From an uncultured Lentisphaerota bacterium (lineage in GTDB: Bacteria; Verrucomicrobiota; Lentisphaeria; Victivallales; GWF2-50-93), in NCBI GenBank assembly GCA_903872565.1, contig CAIQLG010000543.1, positions 1 through 34,574 on the forward strand: a stretch of 34,574 nucleotides of DNA. The letters run 5' to 3'. The notes under the pieces were generated by a model. The model was not told the DNA's origin. It did not search any database and saw only the letters and a list, made by a program, of their open reading frames with translations. Positions within the stretch are counted from its first letter, which is position 1. Each line of letters starts with the position of its first letter. The position numbers and the translations under genes are program-made. This document shows, piece by piece, positions 29,130 to 34,574 of the stretch.

Positions 29130-30227
29130 TTATGTGGCGTTGTCTTGTCCTCCAATCAGATTTTTTTCGGCATCCTTCCTTTTCGAGATTTCATTGCTTT
29201 CGCTCATCCTCTTCTGATCTGTGACATCCAATATGACTCCTATTATTCCTGCAGTTTTCCCGCCGAAATCGTTGAATGTGGTCTTACGGAAGATGACATC
29301 TCTTGTTCCGTTTTTCTTTGTTGTGATTTTCCACTGGTATACTTGGAGCGAGGGTTTTTCGATAAGTTCCTTGTCCTTCTCTTCATATTTTTCCGCGATC
29401 TCCCTGGGAATTCCCAAGTTGAATACGGATCTTCCCAAAATCTTACTTCTCTCTATTCCCATGAATTCCTCGAACGCCTTGTTGCATCCTATGTATTTGC
29501 CTTCCACGTTCTTGTAGAAGATTGGCAGAGGTACCGTCTCGAGCAGGGAAGCTGTGAGTCTGTTGGTCTCGACGAGCTCCTTCTCGGTTTTTCTTTCCTG
29601 AGTCACTTCTTTCCATACGGCAAGCAGGTATCTGTAATTCCTGAATTCGATGATGCTTGTGTTGGTTATGGCCTCGTGGACGGAGCCATCCGTGCTTTTG
29701 AATCTTATTTCTGTCGAAAGGGGAGGGGACTTTGGCTTCAGCTTTGAGATGATATCTCCGAGCTTGACATTTTCTGCGGCGATTTTCAGTTTGTCCAGAG
29801 TGATTTCCGTATACTCATCGGGGGTGTATCCCAGGCTTTTACATGCGTTTTTGGTGAAGTCAACCAGCTTTCCGGATTCTATTTCAAACAGCATGAGACA
29901 GTCTATCGCGTTTTCAAATATCATTCTATATCTTTCCTCTGAAAGATGGAGGGCTTTTTCGAGCTTTTTTGCATCCTCGTACTTTTTCTCTATCCGTTGA
30001 TGCAGATCTGTTATGTTTCTGAGTATCATGTATCCAGTGAATGCGGCGGCTAATGTTGCAAAAAGTACGGTGAGCGAATGTGAGACGATTATGTGCAGTC
30101 CCGGGAAAAAGCCATGTTTGAGAATCTCGAATGCAGTAATGGACAGGAATACTGTGAGAGTCGCCTTGGCCAGCACCTTCGTGTACTGTTCATTGAGCAG
30201 GTATTTGCTGTTCATTTTCTTTTTCAT
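29130..30227 (-). CDS. Membrane PAS-domain protein without an output domain
   Basis: A 365-residue protein with two membrane helices (about residues 22-40 and 46-70), a coiled coil (about 72-92) and two PAS domains. The first starts at YRMIFENAIDCLMLFE (about 98-215); the second starts at LLETVPLPIFYKNVEGKYIG (about 228-345). It ends in a short charged tail and has no kinase, GGDEF, EAL or HTH domain, so it may be truncated, or a sensor that signals through a partner. The start is 8 bp after the stop of the zinc-protein gene, probably one operon. Confidence 0.8.
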   Translation of the reverse strand: MKKKMNSKYLLNEQYTKVLAKATLTVFLSITAFEILKHGFFPGLHIIVSHSLTVLFATLAAAFTGYMILRNITDLHQRIEKKYEDAKKLEKALHLSEERYRMIFENAIDCLMLFEIESGKLVDFTKNACKSLGYTPDEYTEITLDKLKIAAENVKLGDIISKLKPKSPPLSTEIRFKSTDGSVHEAITNTSIIEFRNYRYLLAVWKEVTQERKTEKELVETNRLTASLLETVPLPIFYKNVEGKYIGCNKAFEEFMGIERSKILGRSVFNLGIPREIAEKYEEKDKELIEKPSLQVYQWKITTKKNGTRDVIFRKTTFNDFGGKTAGIIGVILDVTDQKRMSESNEISKRKDAEKNLIGGQDNAT

Positions 30228-30234
30228 GCGAATC

Positions 30235-30459
30235 CTACATATTGTCCTTCAGGTCTTTCCCCTGCTCAGCTTCACATTTTCCTTCAGCTATCGGAGCTTC
30301 GGCCTCGTCCAGAAGCATTACAGGGATACCTTCCCTGACAGGATATTTCCGTCCACATTTGAGGCATTCGAGTCTGGAGATGTTTTCAATTTCCCTTAGA
30401 TCTCCCTTGTCTGCGGGGCAGGCGAGAATGTCCAGAAGTTCTTTTTTTATCAGAGACAT
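30235..30459 (-). CDS. Trm112-like small zinc protein (UPF0434/YcaR family)
   Basis: I use the ATG at 30459, which gives 74 residues beginning MSLIKKELLDILACPADKGD, the usual start of the family; the longer frame has no support. Cys14 and a later C-x2-C (LECLKCGRKYP) form the zinc-binding knuckle, and YPVREGIPVMLLDEA is the family signature. The Trm112 fold activates methyltransferases; in bacteria the partner is often unknown. The C-terminal tail is acidic. Confidence 0.85.
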   Translation of the reverse strand: MSLIKKELLDILACPADKGDLREIENISRLECLKCGRKYPVREGIPVMLLDEAEAPIAEGKCEAEQGKDLKDNM

Positions 30460-30484
30460 GTGTTTTGTTGTTCCTTGATTGATT

Positions 30485-31774
30485 TCATTCCAAGAATTTC
30501 CCCGAGAGATATGAATCCACGAGGGCATTTAGCTCAAAATAGCTTCTCTCCAGCCTTTTGGCAAGCGAGATGCACGAATCCGATTCCACTTTGCACCTCA
30601 CGATGGCTCCCTTGCTGTCAAATACCAGTTTCACCATGACCTTTCCAAAAGGGGTTTCCACCTCGCGGATTTCGCGTTGAAGAATTTTTCTTTTCTCGGT
30701 CCTCATCCTTATCCCAATGGTGCTAGTCTCGCGGAGAACAAGATCCGAAAGTGTGTCGGCGTTGTCTCGTCCGCAGAAAACCTGGAGGATTATGCCAGGG
30801 CGATTTTTTTTCATGGTCGCCGGGATAATTGCATAGTCGAATGCTCCATTTTTCAGGAGGAGAGGGCCCAGGGAGGAAAAGTTTTCTCCACGGAAGTCGT
30901 CCATAGAGCACTCGAGGACACATACAGAATCTTCGGAAGGTGCCCCTCGACAGGCACTCTGGAATACGGAGACTCTAAGTATGTTTGGGGTGTCGCCTAG
31001 ATCGTAAGTTCCCGCGCCGTAGCCCGCAGCCAGAATGATTCCTCCTGGAGGGTTGCCCCATACATCAGTGAAAAATGTGAGAATCGCCGCGCCTGTGGGT
31101 GTCGTAAGCTCAGCCTTCAGGTCGCTTTTTTCGGATGGAAATCCTTTCATCAGCTCAAGTGTTGCAGGTGCCGGAACTGGTATGATGCCGTGATTGCTCC
31201 TGACCTGGCCAGCACCCAGCGGGGGCGGCATTGAAATTATTTCGTCTATCTCGAGCATATGAATGGCCAGGCAGGTTCCGGCGATGTCAATTATGGCATC
31301 GAGAGCGCCAACTTCATGGAAGTGAACAAGTTCTGTCTTTTTGCCGTGGACTGCAGCTTCTGCCGAGGCGAGCTTTTCGAATATGCCGGATGCGTTCTTC
31401 CTGACTTTTTCCGGGAGAGTCTTGGCCGAGTCAATTATTCTTCTGATTTCTGGAAGAGTCCTGCCATGTCCGTGGTGTTCTCCCGAAGTGACGACACTGA
31501 GGTGTTTCGCCCTGTATCCTTTTTTCTGGGTTTCGGTGAGGGAGATTTTCCATTTTTCGTCTGTCCCGAGGCCGGAAAGTCCCTTGTTGAATTTGTGCAG
31601 GCTAATCCCGCAGTCAAGGAGGGCAGCCAGAATCATATTCCCGGAAATTCCGGAATATGGTTCTATGAAAAGTGTCTTGACGGTTTTCTCAGCCCTTGGA
31701 GATTTATTCTTTGCCAGTTGTTTTTTCATGTTTGTGTGGCGATACGCTCCTGTTGGCGAGTTGCTCGGTATCAC
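30485..31774 (-). CDS. larC: LarC nickel-pincer cofactor biosynthesis protein
   Basis: A 429-residue LarC (DUF111) that inserts nickel into the pincer nucleotide cofactor of lactate racemase and related enzymes. Visible features are YSGISGNMILAALLDCG near the N-terminus, a His-rich SGEHHGHGRT segment, HFHEVGALDAIID and PTGAAIL. I keep the GTG at 31774 because AAGGAG precedes it by five bases. LarC is encoded in one frame here, unlike species that need a frameshift. larB and larE are not in the window. Confidence 0.88.
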   Translation of the reverse strand: MIPSNSPTGAYRHTNMKKQLAKNKSPRAEKTVKTLFIEPYSGISGNMILAALLDCGISLHKFNKGLSGLGTDEKWKISLTETQKKGYRAKHLSVVTSGEHHGHGRTLPEIRRIIDSAKTLPEKVRKNASGIFEKLASAEAAVHGKKTELVHFHEVGALDAIIDIAGTCLAIHMLEIDEIISMPPPLGAGQVRSNHGIIPVPAPATLELMKGFPSEKSDLKAELTTPTGAAILTFFTDVWGNPPGGIILAAGYGAGTYDLGDTPNILRVSVFQSACRGAPSEDSVCVLECSMDDFRGENFSSLGPLLLKNGAFDYAIIPATMKKNRPGIILQVFCGRDNADTLSDLVLRETSTIGIRMRTEKRKILQREIREVETPFGKVMVKLVFDSKGAIVRCKVESDSCISLAKRLERSYFELNALVDSYLSGKFLE

Positions 31775-31872
31775 TCAGACTCCTTCTTCCTTAGCGGGAT
31801 TGAATTATATTTTTTAAACTGGATTTTTAAAAAAGACACTAAAACCAGAATACACACGCAACCATAGCATTT

Positions 31873-32487
31873 TCAGGGCGATTTTCCAGTTGCGAAATAT
31901 ATTCCGAGAGATTCTCCAGCCTTCCGCAGTGCACGCGATCTGTGGCTGATGCCGTTCTTGATTTCAGATCCCAGCTCTGCGAAGGTCAGATCATAGCCGT
32001 CAGGATAAAATATCGGGTCATAGCCGAATCCTGCTGATCCCTTGGGGGCGAATCCAATTTTTCCCTCAACCTCGCCTCGCACCTGTGCTATTATTCCACT
32101 TGGTGCGGCAATGGCTATTGCGCATACAAATCTCGCAGTTCTATTGTTGACACCTGTCATTTCCTGAAGGACTTTCCTTATTCTTGCATCGTTGTTCTCC
32201 GCATATCTTGCCGAATAGATGCCTGGTCTGCCCCCGAGCGCATCTACTTCGAGCCCCGAGTCGTCCGCTATCACGGGGGGGATTCCGTTTTTCAATGCTG
32301 ATGCTGCGAATTTCGCAAATGCCAAAGCCTTGATACGGGCATTTTCCTCGAAGGTTTTTCCTGTTTCCTCGATATCCTCGAAGTCGCCGATCTCAGACAG
32401 TGGTATAAGCTCCACATTGAAAGGCTGGAGGATTTTTTCGAACTCCTCCATCTTGTGTTTGTTGTTCGTTCCGGCAATCACTCTCAT
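31873..32487 (-). CDS. rdgB: RdgB/HAM1 non-canonical purine NTP pyrophosphatase
   Basis: Starting at the ATG at 32487 (AAAGGAGAAG upstream) gives 204 residues, the family's usual size. Signatures: AGTNNKHKMEEF at the start, DDSGLEVDALGGRPGIYSAR, GFGYDPIF and SHRSRAL. It hydrolyses dITP, ITP and XTP to monophosphates and keeps these bases out of DNA. It lies 98 bp upstream of larC on the same strand. Confidence 0.92.
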   Translation of the reverse strand: MRVIAGTNNKHKMEEFEKILQPFNVELIPLSEIGDFEDIEETGKTFEENARIKALAFAKFAASALKNGIPPVIADDSGLEVDALGGRPGIYSARYAENNDARIRKVLQEMTGVNNRTARFVCAIAIAAPSGIIAQVRGEVEGKIGFAPKGSAGFGYDPIFYPDGYDLTFAELGSEIKNGISHRSRALRKAGESLGIYFATGKSP

Positions 32488-32633
32488 TGGGCAAATTCTT
32501 CTCCTTTCGTTTTCGTTGAATACAGAAATCCCTGTCTTAAGGGATAAAATTTTATAGCCACAAAAAAGCACATAAAGCACAAAGAGGTTTAAATTTTGTG
32601 AATCTTGTGCCTTTTTGTTGCGAAAGTGCTGGT

Positions 32634-34421
32634 TCAGCCCCCAAGTTGCTTTTTCATTTTTGCAAACTGCTTCTTCATCCTTTCGGGAAGCCTGTCCTTG
32701 AACTGGTTCATGAATTCCTCGATCTCCGGGAGTTCGCTTTTCCACGCCTGGACATCGACTTTCAGAAGCTCCTCGAGATCTTTTCCCGTGACTTTTACTC
32801 CGGAGAGGTCAAGGGATGTTTTGCTGGGGAGCCGTCCAATGGGAGTTTCTACACATTCAGCCTTGCCTTCGATTCTGTCGCACATCCATTTGAGTACGCG
32901 GCTGTTGTCCCCGAATCCCGGCCAGAGCCATTTGCCATCGGCATCTTTTCTGAACCAGTTGACATAGAATATTTTTGGTGCCTTTTTTCCGAGCCTGTCG
33001 CCCATGTCGAACCAGTGCTGCCAGTAGTCTCCCATGTCGTATGCGCAGAAGGGAAGCATGGCGAATGGGTCGCGGCGAAGCTTCGACTTCACATCGAGTG
33101 CTGCTGCGGTGGCTTCCGATGCGGCTGTCGCCCCAAGATAGACACCGTGATCCCAGTCGAACGATTCTGTGACTAGAGGAACGACGCTTGTCCTTCGTCC
33201 ACCAAAGATGAAAATATCGATTGGCACTCCTTCGGGATTTTCCCAGTCGGGGCATATCACCGGACACTGCCTGGCAGGAGCGGTGAATCTTGCATTGGGA
33301 TGTGCTCCTTTTTCCTTGCTTTCCGGTGTCCATTCTTTTCCCTTCCAGTCAACGCCGTGCTTGCAGGGAACCCCAATCCCCTCCCACCAGATGTCATTGT
33401 CATCGGTGAGGAGGCAGTTTGTGAAAATTGTGTTTTTCCTGATGCTTTCCATTGCCATCGGATTTGATTCATAACTTGTTCCCGGGGCGACTCCGAAGAA
33501 ACCGGATTCCGGATTTATCGCCCTGAGCGAGCCGTCGGGCGCGATTTTCATCCATGCGATGTCGTCGCCGATGCATTCGCACTTCCAGCCCTTGATTGTG
33601 GGCTGGAGCATTGCAAGATTTGTTTTTCCGCAGGCGGACGGAAACGCGGCGGCGATATGGAATTTTCTGCCTTCCGGGTTGGTCAGCCTCAGGATCAGCA
33701 TGTGTTCCGCCATCCAGCCTTCTCTCTTGGCCATCACGGAAGCTATTCTTAGCGCCAGGCATTTTTTTCCGAGGAGTGCGTTGCCGCCGTAGCCGGATCC
33801 GTAGCTCCAGATCAGATTTTCCTCCGGGAAGTGGGAGATATATTTCTGCTCGATGGGCGCGCATGGCCATTTCCCATTGTCCGTTTCTCCTTGAGCGAGA
33901 GGTTTCCCGACGGAATGCATGCATGGGATGAACTCGCCATCTGCACCCAGAGCTTCAAGGACCTTAGTTCCCACGCGTGTCATAATATGCATGTTGGCAA
34001 CGACATACGGGGAATCAGTCATTTCAATTCCAATCTTGGATATGGGGGATCCGATCGGCCCCATGCTGAACGGGATGACATACATCGTGCGCCCCTTCAT
34101 GCATCCATTGTATAGCTTCAGCATCTTCTCCTTGAGCTCTTTCGGTTCAACCCAGTTGTTGGTGGGACCTACGTCCTCTTTTTTTCTTGATGCCACATAT
34201 GTGCGGTCCTCGACCCTCGCCACATCGGACGGATCCGACCGGAAAAGGAAGGAGTTCGGCCGTTTTGACTCGTCAAGTTTCATTGCGATGCCTGCATCCA
34301 GCATGATTTCAAGCATTCTGTCGTATTCGTCTTTTGATCCATCGCACCAGTGCACCGCGTCTGGTGTGCAGATTTTTTTCATCTCAGAGACCCACTGTTT
34401 CAACTTTTCATTCTTTGTCAT
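32634..34421 (-). CDS. pckG: GTP-dependent phosphoenolpyruvate carboxykinase
   Basis: A 595-residue PEPCK of the GTP class, which converts oxaloacetate and GTP to PEP, GDP and CO2 in gluconeogenesis or, in fermenters, the reverse. The P-loop is FPSACGKTN (A263-C-G-K-T267) with the reactive Cys264, and IGDDIAWM is the metal site. Length and sequence are typical. GGAGC precedes the ATG. Confidence 0.95.
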   Translation of the reverse strand: MTKNEKLKQWVSEMKKICTPDAVHWCDGSKDEYDRMLEIMLDAGIAMKLDESKRPNSFLFRSDPSDVARVEDRTYVASRKKEDVGPTNNWVEPKELKEKMLKLYNGCMKGRTMYVIPFSMGPIGSPISKIGIEMTDSPYVVANMHIMTRVGTKVLEALGADGEFIPCMHSVGKPLAQGETDNGKWPCAPIEQKYISHFPEENLIWSYGSGYGGNALLGKKCLALRIASVMAKREGWMAEHMLILRLTNPEGRKFHIAAAFPSACGKTNLAMLQPTIKGWKCECIGDDIAWMKIAPDGSLRAINPESGFFGVAPGTSYESNPMAMESIRKNTIFTNCLLTDDNDIWWEGIGVPCKHGVDWKGKEWTPESKEKGAHPNARFTAPARQCPVICPDWENPEGVPIDIFIFGGRRTSVVPLVTESFDWDHGVYLGATAASEATAAALDVKSKLRRDPFAMLPFCAYDMGDYWQHWFDMGDRLGKKAPKIFYVNWFRKDADGKWLWPGFGDNSRVLKWMCDRIEGKAECVETPIGRLPSKTSLDLSGVKVTGKDLEELLKVDVQAWKSELPEIEEFMNQFKDRLPERMKKQFAKMKKQLGG

Positions 34422-34507
34422 TGCTATGCTCCATTTGTTTTACAAAATTTAACTTGATCGTATAGGAAATTGTATTTTTCTAAGGAATGCCGTATGGCTT
34501 GAAACTT

Positions 34508-34556
34508 GTAGCCACGGCCATGTTGGCCGTGTCGCCTCCAACATGGAGGCGGCTAC
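34508..34556. repeat. Cruciform palindrome with GTAG foot
   Basis: Outer arms GTAGCC (34508-34513) and GGCTAC (34551-34556) enclose two hairpins: CGGCC/GGCCG (34515-34529) and GCCTCCA/TGGAGGC (34534-34550). Both ends show GTAG on one or the other strand. It looks like a dispersed REP-type intergenic repeat upstream of pckG. Confidence 0.55.
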
Positions 34557-34574
34557 ATAGGTCCCGGCGTAGCC

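Noticed and set aside
32550-32625. Repeated CACAAA-type sequence between rdgB and pckG
   Set aside because: Imperfect, AT-rich, no clear stem or loop and no termination signal that could be defended.

Overview
The window is bacterial DNA: Shine-Dalgarno sites of the AGGAG type, tightly overlapping genes, a CCA-encoding tRNA and bacterial protein families. Proteins with an N-terminal CxxC...CxxC zinc ribbon next to a membrane segment, together with sulfatase-modifying-factor (FGE)-fold proteins, a GTP-type PEP carboxykinase and LarC, would fit a PVC-group bacterium (Lentisphaerota/Verrucomicrobiota-like). That placement is inference only; there is no rRNA or marker gene to settle it.

Right flank (about 28.95-34.57 kb), chromosomal in character and all on the minus strand: GTP PEP carboxykinase, RdgB/HAM1 nucleotide pyrophosphatase, LarC, a Trm112-like zinc protein, a PAS-only membrane protein, and tRNA-Ser(GCU) with a good promoter.

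Middle (about 18.5-28.95 kb), an integrative element fixed at the 3' end of tRNA-Ser: a tyrosine recombinase and a partner gene closed by a terminator; then a long minus-strand operon of an AlpA/Xis-type regulator, an archaeo-eukaryotic-type primase, a RepA-like RecA-fold ATPase with a tripeptide-repeat tail, a Cys-rich micro-ORF, a small protein, a ParB-fold protein with a Cys-rich head, and several unrecognised proteins. Many of these genes overlap by ATGA. I found no copy of the tRNA end to the left, so the left boundary is not visible and may lie outside the window.

Left part (1-18.2 kb), accessory cargo. On the plus strand there is a small operon with a ubiquitin-like beta-grasp protein and two membrane proteins, ended by a terminator. 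On the minus strand there are two related class B penicillin-binding transpeptidases, one full length and one a lipoprotein whose KTG motif reads KPG. These are followed by two very large proteins made of 26-residue YD-like repeats fused to FGE/C-type-lectin-fold domains, a zinc-ribbon membrane protein between them, an orphan fragment of a third FGE tail, a membrane zinc-ribbon protein, a predicted secreted PD-(D/E)xK nuclease-like protein coupled to a lipoprotein, a 109-nt nested inverted repeat, an orphan shikimate-kinase-like P-loop protein and a run of tiny hydrophobic ORFs.

The most unusual material is: (i) the FGE-fold tails, whose variable positions fall at the places and in the NNY codons expected of diversity-generating-retroelement targets although no reverse transcriptase or template is in the window; (ii) the KPG lipoprotein transpeptidase beside its intact paralogue; (iii) the signal-peptide PD-(D/E)xK protein with C-terminal 12-residue repeats; (iv) the 9-bp periodic arrays at the 3' end of the repA-like gene; (v) the lone ubiquitin-like gene; and (vi) the 16.45-16.56 kb hairpin element.
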